A stretch of 64,000 bases of DNA from Pelotomaculum schinkii (GCF_004369205.1 NZ_QFGA01000002.1:1048885-1112884), one strand, 5' to 3'; shown: positions 16,837 to 26,214, counted from the first letter of the stretch. Notes: generated by a model not told the origin, from the letters alone. Numbers and translations are program-made.

Positions 16837-17089
16837 GCGTCATGCCACCCGACCCGCTATCAGACGCACAGGGGGACAGTGCTCATGTACTTCCTATGTT
16901 CTATATATACCTTTCTTGCAATGTACAGGGCAGACCGGTGACTCTGGATAGCTGTCGCATACCTAAACCATACTCACAACCTAGCAGGTCGTTTTCGTTA
17001 TACAAAAAAGAAGAGGCTGGCTCTCGCCAGCTGTTCTATAAACGTGATCCTTTTGCATTACTCCAGCAAAACCCCGCCTTTAGTGGGTT

Positions 17090-17506
17090 CTATAACTTAT
17101 TGTTGCTAGAGATAATTTGTAAAAACTCTGACGCCTTTAATATCCCTATACCTTCGTACTCACATAATTGAAGCAAATGTTTATCTCCGGTGATAATATA
17201 GCTAGATTTGCCTTCAACCGCACATTCAATAATTTTGTCATCGTCCGGATCTGCTTCAACCGCATTAATTTTCTTTGAAGGGGTGAGCAAAATAGCTTTA
17301 GGCAGTAGCCTGCCGATAAATCCATCTATCTCTTCGTCCGTAAAACCCAACTTAGGGTATTGAACTACCCTGTAAAATTCGCTCAATATTTGCGTGGAAA
17401 TGCAAAGATCCAGGGAACAATCAAGTACCATTTCCAAGACGGCAGCTTCAGCCCCGTTCCAACCAAGGGCTGAAATAAGGACATTGGTGTCTACGGTAAC
17501 TCTCAT
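17090..17506 (-). CDS. PIN-domain toxin (VapC-like)
   Basis: A 138-residue putative RNase toxin with the PIN acidic residues: Asp in VTVDTNVLISAL, Glu in ILSEFYRV, the Asp cluster in ADPDDDKIIECA and Asp in ITGDKHLL. It belongs to the COG1569-type PIN group that pairs with AbrB-like antitoxins. Its start overlaps the antitoxin stop by 4 bases. A weak hairpin at 17016-17031 lies downstream. Confidence 0.85.
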   Translation of the reverse strand: MRVTVDTNVLISALGWNGAEAAVLEMVLDCSLDLCISTQILSEFYRVVQYPKLGFTDEEIDGFIGRLLPKAILLTPSKKINAVEADPDDDKIIECAVEGKSSYIITGDKHLLQLCEYEGIGILKASEFLQIISSNNKL

Positions 17507-17763
17507 TCTTTATGTCCTCTTGCCCAGCTAATCGCAGCTTCCACATCTTCGGGGGCTATCCTCTCTTTTTGAAACCTTTCTCTGATCGGTTTGGCAAATT
17601 CCTCAAAATCATTTGACGGAGCCAACTTTTTCATTTCCACCTTGGAGCCTTTTTTTTCAAAAAGGATATAATCACCTTCTTGAATCTTAAGATGCTTCCT
17701 TAATTCCAGGGGAACAGTAACCTGACCCTTCGTGGTTATCCTAGCAATAAAAAAATCTTCCAT
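17503..17763 (-). CDS. AbrB/SpoVT-family antitoxin
   Basis: An 86-residue protein with an N-terminal swapped-hairpin AbrB domain (ARITTKGQVTVPLELRKHLK then GDYILFE) and an acidic C-terminal tail that would cover the toxin. It is first in the operon and likely represses it. Its stop overlaps the PIN toxin start (ATGA). Confidence 0.85.
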   Translation of the reverse strand: MEDFFIARITTKGQVTVPLELRKHLKIQEGDYILFEKKGSKVEMKKLAPSNDFEEFAKPIRERFQKERIAPEDVEAAISWARGHKE

Positions 17764-17966
17764 TTCAGCACACTCCGTAATAATTTCTTACTTTATATTC
17801 TAAATCATCTTTTCTTACCATTCAAGAATTTTTTAACAGGTGAATTTAAAAATCTATCAACATGGTAAGCTTTCCATCACACGTGTAACCTAGCCTGCCC
17901 GCCCACATATGATACCGGCAGACTCAGGCTGGTCAACCGCGGCTTGTTAGGACTGCTCCTTACAAG

Positions 17967-17994
17967 CCCTCGCCTTTAGGCGTGGGTGGTTGAC
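17967..17994 (+). mobile_element. orphan IS200/IS605-type right end
   Basis: CCCTCGCCTTTAGGCGTGGG followed by TGGTTGAC has the form of the right-end hairpin of IS200/IS605 elements, which is also the scaffold end of TnpB-associated guide RNA. No tnpA or tnpB lies upstream, so this is a remnant or solo end. Confidence 0.5.
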
Positions 17995-18566
17995 CTGGTC
18001 GGATGCATTGCCGGCTGACTGCCGCATGCCTCAACATCCTCTGAATGAGAAATACCCCAAATCTTGCTTGATGTACAGGTGTGCAATACTTGACACTTAC
18101 TTTTAGAAAAACAGAAAAAAAGGATGTCCTTTCTTTTTTAGGACGCTTCATGAAATATATATATTATGTGTTGATTGATCCATTTTACCTTAATGTAATC
18201 GGTGAAGGCTCTGCGATGTCGGACCTTCTTTGTTTTTAACAATACAAAATCAGACAAGATTTTGCTATTTTTAGACAATAAATATTGACAATCAGCTTTA
18301 ATATCGCTAACTTGAGATTAGCTAATATAGGAAAATTTTTCTAGGGTTGAATCCAATGGGTCCAGTCAATTAAAAGTGGTCCATGAGGCAAACCAAGGGA
18401 GTTCTCAATAACTCTCCCAAAGTCACTACCCAACCACCATGTGCCTAATCTCAATATTATCCCGTGCAATGAAGACTATGGTAAAACTAAAAAAGATGAC
18501 TGTGGCCTTTTTTGAATGCCCTTTTCCAAAGTTGGTTAATTAAGCTACTTGAGGAGGTATTCAGTA
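17995..18566. other. non-coding region upstream of the PKD protein
   Basis: No gene is evident in about 570 bases. It holds an AT-rich stretch at 18220-18330 likely to include the promoter of the PKD-protein gene, and a GGGAG/CTCCC hairpin at about 18397-18420. Immediately before the start codon is a strong GAGGAGGT site. Confidence 0.5.
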
Positions 18567-21380
18567 ATGTTTTATGCTAAATTTAAAAGATATTTTTTGT
18601 TATTAGGGTTATTTTTAATTACCGCTTTTTTTACGGGATTTACTGTATGCTATGCTGAAGAAAACCAGAATACGGTTGTTTCTCAAACTTATCAGAATAC
18701 GGTTGTTTCTCAAACTTATCAGAATACGGTTGTTTCTCAAACTTATCAGAATACGGTTGTTTCTCAAACTTATGATCCTTCTATGAACAATAAAAAAATC
18801 TTATTTATTAACGATGGATCATACTCGAATAATAATATTAATGGTAATTTTTCAAATCTTGCTAATATGTTGATTTCAGAAGGTTATTTAGTTGAAGAAA
18901 GAAACCTAAACCCAATTGCATCAATGGAAATAAATAATTATGACATTATAGTTTTTGGTTTAGGTTCTAGGGTAATTAGTCAAGAAGAAGCCGGTGTTCT
19001 AGTGACATTTGTTAAAAATGGTGGTAGTTTATTTCTGTTAGGAGATATGTTGGGTATTGATGAGAATAGTGCTAGAATCAGTAATTACTCTTTTAATATA
19101 ATAGGTAAATCTTTTGGTATAGTATCTTATGATGATAATCCCATTTGGGATGCAATCATTACAGACATTAGAACAACAACACATGATTTAACTAAGGGTG
19201 TCAGCAGCTTTCGTATAAATTTGGCAAGTCCATTGTCAATCACTAGCCCAGCTATAGCTCTTGCCTATACTACTGAGCGCTATGACTATTTTGGTGCAGC
19301 AGTTTTAGCTGCGGCTCAATATGGTTCTGGAAGAGTTGTTTCCATTGGTGATACAGCCTTTCTTAGAAATGACTATATCAATAATTATGACCACTATACT
19401 TTAATTCATAATATATTTAATTGGTTATCTTCTAACAGCACTGAGCCAACATTACAAATACTAAGCCCAACTGAGAGAGCAATAATAGGTCTTGGTGATA
19501 CCGTCAATTTATCAGCAAGCGCAACTGGTGTAGCACATGTTAAATTTTATGTTGAAAATATTGAAACAGGCTGGTTTGATAATCCTGGTGGGATGATTAG
19601 TGGTGACGGAACTTATTCAACCAATTGGTCAACTAGTGGAATGGATCCAGGAAAATACTTAGTCCGAGCTGTAGGTTATTCAAATGAGGGACATGAGTTG
19701 GTGGATTTTGCGGTTATGATTAAAATTATAGATCCAATTCCACCCACTGTTACTATTGATTCACCTGTTGACAATATTTTTTACAAAAGGGGAGAACCAA
19801 TACCTATAAAAGCAACTGCCGAAGATAACATCGAAATTTGGAAGATGTATATCCATATTACCCCAAGCTGGGTTGCAACTTTGAAAGAATTTACTCCTAA
19901 TTCTAAGCAGTTTACTGTTTCAGAAATATGGGATTCTTCCAAACTTCCGGAAGGCAGAGAAACTACTGATGGAAGTTACACAATTTCAGTATCTGCTACA
20001 GATACAGGTAATTGGGGTCGAGCTGAAGTGACAATTAACTTAGACGGGACTCCACCATCTATTATTGAAAATATTCCAATTGACGGGGACAAAGACGTGC
20101 TACTAACTGGTAAAATCATACTGAAGTTTAATGAGCCAGTAGAAGTTGTTGGTAATCCATATGTTGATAGGACAATTTTGATAAAGAATAATACTCCTGG
20201 TTTAGCTGACCCTTACGTGAATTTTGTTGCACGGCCTCAGGATGGAAACACAGTGATTCTGGAACGAGGTGATGGCGGAAACTGGAGTGCCCATACTAAC
20301 TATACAGTTATGATAAAACCAGGTGCCGTAAAGGATAGAGCTGGAAATGAATTAACTGTCGGAAAAACATTTAGCTTTACAACCGTCAATACCCCGCCGG
20401 TGGCAGATGCGAAAGGCCCGTATACTGGTAACGAAGGAAGCGCAATCACTTTCAGCGGTTCAGGTGCTGATGCCGACAATGATCAACTAACCTATAGCTG
20501 GGACTTTGGGGATGGTCTCAGCACACCGTTCAGTTCAAGCGCAACCGCGTTACACACTTACACTGATAACGGTAATTTTACAGCTACACTAACGGTTAAA
20601 GACAGCTATGGAGGAATAGGCACTGCAAACGTTACGGTAACAGTAAATACCGTGGCGCCGACCATCGAGTCAGCTTTGCTTGCCCCTGTACAAGTAAAAA
20701 CAGCCATAACCGCAATTGCAAGCTTCTCTGACCCTGGTACCCTTGATACGCATACCGCGGTCTGGGATTGGGGTGACGGCACCACATCTCCGGCCACCGT
20801 CACTGAAACGAATGGCTCCGGCTCTGTAAACGGCAGCCATACTTATACTTCGGCTGGTGTTTACACCGTCACGCTAACCGTCACCGACAAGGATGGTGGG
20901 ACCGGTACATCCACTTCCGTATCCGTAGTCTACGACCCGAACGGCGGGTTCGTGACCGGCGGTGGCTGGATTAACTCAGCGGCAGGGGCCTACGCCGCCG
21001 ACCCGAGTATCACAGGGGAAACAAACTTTGGATTCGTCTCTAAGTACCAGAAGGGCGCCCGCATGCCTAAAGGCAATACGGAATTCCAGTTTAATGCCGG
21101 CAGCCTGAACTTCCTCAGCACCAGCTATGACTGGCTCGTGATCTCGGGTAACAAGGCACAGTGCAAGGGTTCAGGCACGATAAACGGAACCGGTAATTAT
21201 GGCTTTATGCTGACCGCAACTGACGGACAGTATAATGGCGGCACGGCTCCCGACATGTTCCGGATCAAGATTACGAATAACACAGACGGTTCAGTCGTCT
21301 ATGACAATCAAATGAACGCAGCAGACAATGCGGACCCGACAACGGTCATCGGTGGCGGCAGCATAGTCATCCACAAATAG
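18567..21380 (+). CDS. large secreted PKD/Ig-like surface protein
   Basis: About 937 residues. A signal peptide (about 1-31) is followed by four copies of QNTVVSQTY, then an alpha/beta domain like those of DUF4350/glutamine-amidotransferase-like proteins (KKILFINDG to about residue 290). Next come two bacterial Ig-like domains, a Big_5-like domain (ending AGNELTVGKTFSFTT), two PKD domains (YSWDFGDG and WDWGDG) and a conserved C-terminal domain with GGGWI and FGFVSKYQKGA. It is probably cell-surface or extracellular and carbohydrate- or polymer-binding; no sortase signal is seen. The ATG at 18567 follows GAGGAGGT; codon use turns more GC-rich in the C-terminal third, suggesting a mosaic gene. 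Confidence 0.85.
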   Translation: MFYAKFKRYFLLLGLFLITAFFTGFTVCYAEENQNTVVSQTYQNTVVSQTYQNTVVSQTYQNTVVSQTYDPSMNNKKILFINDGSYSNNNINGNFSNLANMLISEGYLVEERNLNPIASMEINNYDIIVFGLGSRVISQEEAGVLVTFVKNGGSLFLLGDMLGIDENSARISNYSFNIIGKSFGIVSYDDNPIWDAIITDIRTTTHDLTKGVSSFRINLASPLSITSPAIALAYTTERYDYFGAAVLAAAQYGSGRVVSIGDTAFLRNDYINNYDHYTLIHNIFNWLSSNSTEPTLQILSPTERAIIGLGDTVNLSASATGVAHVKFYVENIETGWFDNPGGMISGDGTYSTNWSTSGMDPGKYLVRAVGYSNEGHELVDFAVMIKIIDPIPPTVTIDSPVDNIFYKRGEPIPIKATAEDNIEIWKMYIHITPSWVATLKEFTPNSKQFTVSEIWDSSKLPEGRETTDGSYTISVSATDTGNWGRAEVTINLDGTPPSIIENIPIDGDKDVLLTGKIILKFNEPVEVVGNPYVDRTILIKNNTPGLADPYVNFVARPQDGNTVILERGDGGNWSAHTNYTVMIKPGAVKDRAGNELTVGKTFSFTTVNTPPVADAKGPYTGNEGSAITFSGSGADADNDQLTYSWDFGDGLSTPFSSSATALHTYTDNGNFTATLTVKDSYGGIGTANVTVTVNTVAPTIESALLAPVQVKTAITAIASFSDPGTLDTHTAVWDWGDGTTSPATVTETNGSGSVNGSHTYTSAGVYTVTLTVTDKDGGTGTSTSVSVVYDPNGGFVTGGGWINSAAGAYAADPSITGETNFGFVSKYQKGARMPKGNTEFQFNAGSLNFLSTSYDWLVISGNKAQCKGSGTINGTGNYGFMLTATDGQYNGGTAPDMFRIKITNNTDGSVVYDNQMNAADNADPTTVIGGGSIVIHK
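18666..18773 (+). repeat. four identical 27-bp tandem repeats inside the PKD gene
   Basis: Units at 18666-18692, 18693-18719, 18720-18746 and 18747-18773 are identical and encode QNTVVSQTY each. Perfect identity at the DNA level implies recent expansion and likely length variation between strains by slippage. Confidence 0.95.
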
Positions 21381-21663
21381 GTTCATAGCATGGCGTGCAG
21401 TCCTTATTCAGCCTCAGAGTCAAAACCCAAAACTGGAGCGTATTTTCGTCACTTCTCGGGCAGGACCTGCATGAGGCCGTAAGAACCGGTACCGTCCTCA
21501 CCATATACCGTCACATTGAACGAGCCTCTTTCATGGCCACCGCAGCCAGAACCATGCCGGTATGCCAAACCTCTGGGCGGCCTCATCAAAATACCGCCGT
21601 AGTTCGGCAGGTACCATAGCCTCCGACACCAGCACATTACCACACAGGAAGATATAATAACTG
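21381..21663. other. gene-free stretch, GC-rich
   Basis: No supported gene. A 64-codon minus-strand frame (21449-21643) ends in GSYGLMQVLPEK, which recalls lytic transglycosylase ends, but it has no ribosome site and no other family signal. Confidence 0.4.
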
Positions 21664-21686
21664 TGTTTGATTTTGAAGGGCTAAAA

Positions 21687-21717
21687 AATCCCGATCGCCT
21701 AACTGGTAATCGGGATT
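21687..21717 (+). terminator. terminator-like hairpin
   Basis: AATCCCGAT (21687-21695) pairs with ATCGGGATT (21709-21717) and is followed by a short T-containing run. It may end transcription from the PKD gene. Confidence 0.5.
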
Positions 21718-21863
21718 CTGCTTTGGATGCTCAAGTGTGCCAAGAACATTCAAAGATGGGAAAAGCCCGGCTCATCACCAGGCTAAATAATTCCCTATTG
21801 CGGCGCACCACCCAAAGCACATCAGAACGCCGGCAAGTACTTGCACCGGTCGCAGTAGTCGGA

Positions 21864-21913
21864 GCCAACATAAAAGACGGGGTAAACTAGGCCTCCCCGT
21901 CTTTTATGTTGGC
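21864..21913. terminator. 19-bp bidirectional terminator
   Basis: 21864-21882 and 21895-21913 are perfect complements with a 12-base loop; the stem includes AAAAGACGGGG/CCCCGTCTTTT. It lies between the PKD gene (plus) and the Q-rich protein gene (minus). Confidence 0.85.
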
Positions 21914-21989
21914 TATCTAACAATCACTTTGAAAATTATTATTAATTTTAGGTAAATCTGAGAAATGGTCTTTTATTGCTTCTATGCAC

Positions 21990-23003
21990 TTAATCATCCC
22001 AGCTAAAAGTATACGAACTACCATCATACTCTACATAATAACTGGAGTTATCATTATCTACCGCTTTTCCCATAATATCTGCATCTTGTAAATCGGTATC
22101 AGCAATTTCAGCTTTGATTTTCGATTTTACTGCACTCAAAAAGGTTTTTAGCTTAGTTTGGCTGATGTCTGTCAAATCCTCATAATCTACTGCATCGTCA
22201 AAGTCAAGAGTGACTCTATATGCCAAATCATCCTCGTCGCCATCCAGGCTTATTGTCACATCTATACCGTCATCACCGAAATAATTATCTCCTGCATCTT
22301 CAAAATAATTATCGAGCGTATTTTCAATATCGCTTACGCTGGCATCATTACTGCCGACATTATTATTCGGCATTGTGTTGATACCCTCCACGATTTGCTC
22401 CAAACGTTCGGAGAGTTGTTCTTTTAACGTATCAGCTTGATCATCGGTGAGAATGCCGGCATCAACCGCATCATCAATGGCATCGCTTTGCAGCTCCTCG
22501 AGCTGTTCTAAAAGCTCATCTTCGCTTACATCGTAATCCTCGGCGATTTCGACCAGAGTTTGACCGCTTTGCAGGGCTGCGATAATGGTTTGTTCATCCA
22601 CATCCAAAATAGCAGCTACTTGTGAAATGAGGTTCCCGCCTGTGGCCTCGCACATTTGGCCTCCTTGTGCAAACTGTTCGATTGGCGGCTGTTGTTGTTG
22701 AACAGGCTGTTGTTGAACAGGCTGTTGTTGAACAGGTTTTTGATTAAGTTGCTTGACCTGCTGTTTATTAAATTGTTGTTGATTCTTCTGCTGTTGATTA
22801 GGTTGTTGCCGCATAGGTGCCCCCAATTGGAACATCATAGTCGGTTGACCCTGACCACCCATGCCTGTCTGGAAACCTATCATCTGTTGGGATTTTCCTG
22901 GGCTGGCGGCATTAGCCGTTGAGACATTAAACAGCGCGGTTCCCCCCAACAATAACCCTGCAGACAAAACACCAATAAACATATTCTTATGAAGTTTTAA
23001 CAA
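21990..23003 (-). CDS. secreted Q-rich acidic protein
   Basis: A 337-residue protein with a signal peptide ending near ANAASP (about 33), a Gln/Pro low-complexity region with repeated QQPVQ units (about 65-107), a helical acidic middle (VAAILDVDEQTIIAALQSG, EDELLEQLEELQ; about 120-205) and a C-terminal Asp-rich beta-like domain (about 225-337). The middle resembles secreted DUF2680-type helical repeats. Function is unknown; a Ca-binding or surface-matrix role is possible from the acidic content. It starts with TTG at 23001-23003 behind AAAGGGGG. Confidence 0.7.
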   Translation of the reverse strand: MLKLHKNMFIGVLSAGLLLGGTALFNVSTANAASPGKSQQMIGFQTGMGGQGQPTMMFQLGAPMRQQPNQQQKNQQQFNKQQVKQLNQKPVQQQPVQQQPVQQQQPPIEQFAQGGQMCEATGGNLISQVAAILDVDEQTIIAALQSGQTLVEIAEDYDVSEDELLEQLEELQSDAIDDAVDAGILTDDQADTLKEQLSERLEQIVEGINTMPNNNVGSNDASVSDIENTLDNYFEDAGDNYFGDDGIDVTISLDGDEDDLAYRVTLDFDDAVDYEDLTDISQTKLKTFLSAVKSKIKAEIADTDLQDADIMGKAVDNDNSSYYVEYDGSSYTFSWDD

Positions 23004-23062
23004 AACTTGAGCCCCCTTTCCATTCTTTTAAGTTTTAAAACAACTTGAGCCCCCTTTCCTTT
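22995..23062 (-). repeat. duplicated ribosome-site/start region
   Basis: The block GGAAAGGGGGCTCAAGTT occurs twice about 37 bases apart in the leader of the Q-rich gene, each followed by a T-rich start-like word. Only the inner copy leads into the long frame. The same kind of leader duplication occurs before the small pgs-operon gene. Confidence 0.6.
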
Positions 23063-23260
23063 ATATAAGTAAATTATAGAGAGGCTCCCTGAAAAATGGT
23101 TGAATACGCACTGAAAGGAGGCTTAGTATTTGCTGAAAGTATCCGGCATCACCTTGTGGGAGCAAGCTAGCCTATAAAAGAAAAGAGGGGACCAAGTCTG
23201 CAAAATAGGTGCGCATGGGAAAGGGCTAAAGACCCCTTGTTACCTCATGCCGCCCATGTT

Positions 23261-23327
23261 GACCGGAAGCTTTTTGATTTGCTTTTTTGGTCGTATTTTG
23301 CTCAAGACGTAGGTGATCATACTTCTT
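23261..23327 (+). repeat. recombinase leader repeat, copy B
   Basis: Matches 5067-5133 at 64 of 67 positions, with weaker similarity to the following start codon. It marks a second integration-related scar in the window. Confidence 0.7.
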
Positions 23328-23389
23328 GTTGGTGTACGGAGTGGGATTTCAGCCGCACACATCTTATTATTCTTATGGAGGAATCAGTT

Positions 23390-23470
23390 ATGGGCAATAG
23401 GAGAAAAAACAAGCTTCAAACAATGGACGGACACAAGGCATTACAACTACGTAATCCTGTCCACTGGTGA
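23390..23470 (+). pseudogene. tyrosine recombinase start, 26-codon remnant
   Basis: ATG at 23390 with GGAGG upstream opens MGNRRKNKLQTM, matching MGKRRKNELQPL of the fragment at 5197, then the sequence diverges and stops at 23470. Only the very N-terminus of the gene remains. Confidence 0.45.
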
Positions 23471-23580
23471 GTTACCCGGATATTTCTTATGCAAGTCCTC
23501 TCTGAAAGGTTTTAGCTCGAATAAAAACAAGAGTTACTTACCGGAGTCGAGTTCATTTCAAGATAGGCAAACTTTTATAA

Positions 23581-23626
23581 CAATACAAAAAGCCCTCTCT
23601 GGAGAGCGAGGCCTTTTGTATGTCTG
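23581..23626. terminator. terminator-like hairpin
   Basis: ATACAAAAAGCC pairs imperfectly with GGCCTTTTGTAT around a CTCTCTGGAGAG core. It could end transcription of the recombinase remnant. The remaining 23627-23764 bases show no gene. Confidence 0.5.
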
Positions 23627-23764
23627 CATACTTAGTTTGCCACAGGCGTGGCAGCTGTAACGGAGACTTAATCAACATCGACGGAATAATCGATGAATAC
23701 GGGAGGAACTTCTCCGAGGGATGTGATGTTGCAGATCAGAGGCGATCTTGGCCAGGCGGGCTCC

Positions 23765-25156
23765 TTAGACCCATCCCAATAAGCTTGCCAACCGGGCTAC
23801 CGCAAAGCAGACAGTGATAGCAATAATCAAAGGAATGAGCGCCGCCAGGACGGTCCACTTAAGACTGCCGGATTCTTTCGAAATAGTCCAGAGGGTGGTG
23901 CCGCACGGGTAGTGCAGCAGAGAAAACAACATCATACAGACAGCCGTGAGCCAGGTCCAGCCGTGACTCGCAAACAATTGGCGCAGCGTTTCCAGGCTGT
24001 CCAGCTCCAGCATGGATCCTGTCGCCATGTAGCTCATGATCAGAATGGGTACCACAATTTCATTGGCCGGCAACCCCAACACAAAGGCCATGAGAATATA
24101 TCCGTCCATTCCCAGCAGTTGCCCGAAGGGATTCAACCAGTTGGCGCAATAGGTCAGGATGCTGACACCCCCAATATGAATGTTGGCAGACAGCCAGACG
24201 ACAGCCCCGGCCGGCATCGCGACAAACACTGCGCGGCGAAGTACGAATAGGGTGCGGTCAAAGATTGAACGGGTAATAATCCGTCCTACTTGGGGCTTGC
24301 GGTAAGGCGGCAGCTCCAGAGTAAATGAGGATGGAACGCCTTTTAGCAGTGTTTTGGACAGAAGCCAGGACACCGCCAACGTCGTCACGATACCGAACAC
24401 CACAATACCTACCACAATGAGCGCGGACCCTAAAAATGTGGTTGTTCCCATCACCAGCAGGCCGGCCAGGGCAATCAGGGTGGGAAAACGGCCGTTGCAG
24501 GGCACAAAATTGTTCGTCAGCATGGCAATCAGGCGCTCCCGTGGTGACTCGATGATCCGGCAGGCAATCACACCGGCGGCGTTACAGCCGAAGCCCGTGC
24601 TCATGGTCAGGGACTGCTTGCCGTGGGCGCCCGCCTTCTTAAAGAAATTGTCAAGATTAAAAGCAATCCTGGGCAGGTAACCCATGTCTTCCAGCAACGT
24701 AAAACACGGAAAAAAGATTGCCATTGGAGGCAGCATCACCGACACGACCCAGGCCAGACAACGGTAGATTCCTTCTACAAAGAAGCCGTTGACCCAGGCC
24801 GGGGCATCCAGCCAAATCAAAAGCTCCGTCAACTGCCCCTGTATCCAGAAAAGGCCGGTTGCCAGCATTTCCGAAGGGACATTCGCGCCGGCCACAGTGA
24901 TCCAGAAAACAACAGCCAGCAGTAAAAGCATAGAGGGAAAGCCGAATACTCTTGAGGTGAAAATGTCATCCAGTTTTTTGTCCCAGTCCACCGGCGGCTT
25001 TCCTCGGGAGGTCACAACCCCTTCGGCAATTTCCTCTGCCTTGCCGTAGATGGCGCTGACAATAGAGTCGTTTAAATTTAGTGAACCCTCAGGATTTATC
25101 TTGCCCGCTTCTTCCAAGAGTTCATCTAAACCTGAACAAATGGCCGCCCGGCTCAT
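23765..25156 (-). CDS. feoB: FeoB membrane half (split ferrous iron transporter)
   Basis: A 463-residue membrane protein that forms the ferrous-iron pore part of FeoB. It has about eight to nine membrane segments and two Gate/nucleoside-recognition-like halves. Conserved words include STGFGCNAAGVIACR, then ERLIAMLTNNFVPCNGRFP and LPANEIVVPILIMSYMA. The usual G domain is absent because it is encoded by the gene upstream. ATG 25154-25156 overlaps that gene's stop as ATGA, so the two halves are made together. Confidence 0.88.
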   Translation of the reverse strand: MSRAAICSGLDELLEEAGKINPEGSLNLNDSIVSAIYGKAEEIAEGVVTSRGKPPVDWDKKLDDIFTSRVFGFPSMLLLLAVVFWITVAGANVPSEMLATGLFWIQGQLTELLIWLDAPAWVNGFFVEGIYRCLAWVVSVMLPPMAIFFPCFTLLEDMGYLPRIAFNLDNFFKKAGAHGKQSLTMSTGFGCNAAGVIACRIIESPRERLIAMLTNNFVPCNGRFPTLIALAGLLVMGTTTFLGSALIVVGIVVFGIVTTLAVSWLLSKTLLKGVPSSFTLELPPYRKPQVGRIITRSIFDRTLFVLRRAVFVAMPAGAVVWLSANIHIGGVSILTYCANWLNPFGQLLGMDGYILMAFVLGLPANEIVVPILIMSYMATGSMLELDSLETLRQLFASHGWTWLTAVCMMLFSLLHYPCGTTLWTISKESGSLKWTVLAALIPLIIAITVCFAVARLASLLGWV

Positions 25157-25941
25157 GCCAAAACCACCTCTTTTATCCCGGTTCTCAAACCGTCCTTCCG
25201 TGCCAGCCAATTTTCGACGGCGTCAATTACCGTCTCGTCTCGATCTAGTAAACGAAGCGCCAGCCAGCGGGCATTGAAGGTTTCCCCGACCAGTTGTTTT
25301 ATCTTTGGTTCCAATCTGCAAACGGCATTTTCAATCTCTTTGCTGTATCGTACAACATAAGGCTTCGTTTCGATGCGGCCGGTGACGACACCCGAAACGG
25401 TTTTAATCAGATGCTCAAGACCCAATCCGTTCCGGGCTGCGGTAGGAACCACAGGCACTCCCAACCTGGCAGCTAGAGCACGATAGTCAATCTGTATTTT
25501 TTTACGCCGGGCTTCGTCAACCAGATTGACGCAGACGATTAATCTGGTGGTTATTTCCATCACTTGCAGAGCCAGGTTCAAGTTTCTTTCCAGACAGGTG
25601 GCATCCAAAACAACCACCGTGGCATCCGGCCTGCCAAAGCAGAGGTAGTCCCTGGCCACCTGTTCTTCCACTGAATTTGCCATCAGCGAGTAGGTGCCGG
25701 GTAAATCAATCAGTTTATAAATGAGACCCTGGTGAATGTAGCGGCCCTCAGCCAGGAGCACTGTTTTTCCAGGCCAGTTGCCGGTGTGCTGGTTTAACCC
25801 CGTCAGGGCGTTGAAAACGGTACTCTTCCCGGTGTTCGGGTTGCCGGCCAGGGCAACCACATAATCCGCTCTGTTATTTTGGCCCCTGCCAAAACGTTCT
25901 TTTATAGCGCCACTTCCAGTGGACTGGTTTGTCAAACCCAC
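25153..25941 (-). CDS. feoB: FeoB GTPase half (split ferrous iron transporter)
   Basis: A 262-residue protein equal to the cytosolic G domain plus helical spacer of FeoB. It has G1 GNPNTGKST (about 33-41), G3 DLPGTYSL, and G4 VNLVDEA. It starts with GTG at 25941 behind AAAGGGGAG, three bases after the feoA stop. It should regulate opening of the membrane half encoded next. Splitting of FeoB into two genes is unusual in general but I recall it from related anaerobic Firmicutes. Confidence 0.9.
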   Translation of the reverse strand: MGLTNQSTGSGAIKERFGRGQNNRADYVVALAGNPNTGKSTVFNALTGLNQHTGNWPGKTVLLAEGRYIHQGLIYKLIDLPGTYSLMANSVEEQVARDYLCFGRPDATVVVLDATCLERNLNLALQVMEITTRLIVCVNLVDEARRKKIQIDYRALAARLGVPVVPTAARNGLGLEHLIKTVSGVVTGRIETKPYVVRYSKEIENAVCRLEPKIKQLVGETFNARWLALRLLDRDETVIDAVENWLARKDGLRTGIKEVVLA

Positions 25942-25944
25942 ATT

Positions 25945-26214
25945 CTACTCCCCTTTATACTTGATCAGGATTTGCTGCGCCTCTTCTTTCCGGAAGGCAA
26001 TGACGGCGCCGCGTATCCGGTAAGCCTTAGGATCTCCGGCAGGGCTGATCCGCAGGGCTTTCACCCTGGTTCCGGGGACAAGGCCCAGGTCCAGCATTCT
26101 CCGCCTGGTAAAACCTGCGGCCTGGATTGAGCTTACTGTAGCCGATTTTCCGACAGGCAAGTCGTGCAGACTGATGATTATGTCTGCCGGATAATCACCC
26201 TGCTTATGCTCCAT
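25945..26214 (-). CDS. feoA: FeoA-domain protein
   Basis: An 89-residue SH3-like cytosolic protein with the family pattern SLHDLPVGKSATVSSI, RRRMLDLGLVPGTRVKAL and a final RGAVIAFRKEEA strand. FeoA is needed for FeoB-dependent ferrous iron uptake. First gene of the feoA-feoB(G)-feoB(M) operon. Confidence 0.92.
   Translation of the reverse strand: MEHKQGDYPADIIISLHDLPVGKSATVSSIQAAGFTRRRMLDLGLVPGTRVKALRISPAGDPKAYRIRGAVIAFRKEEAQQILIKYKGE

Noticed and set aside
18389..18470. Second possible c-di-GMP riboswitch before the PKD gene
   Set aside because: GGCAAACC and a hairpin are present, but the required GGGACGCAAAG and GGnnCTAA parts are missing or out of place.
18666..18773. Possible CRISPR array
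   Set aside because: Units are directly adjacent without spacers and are in frame inside a gene.
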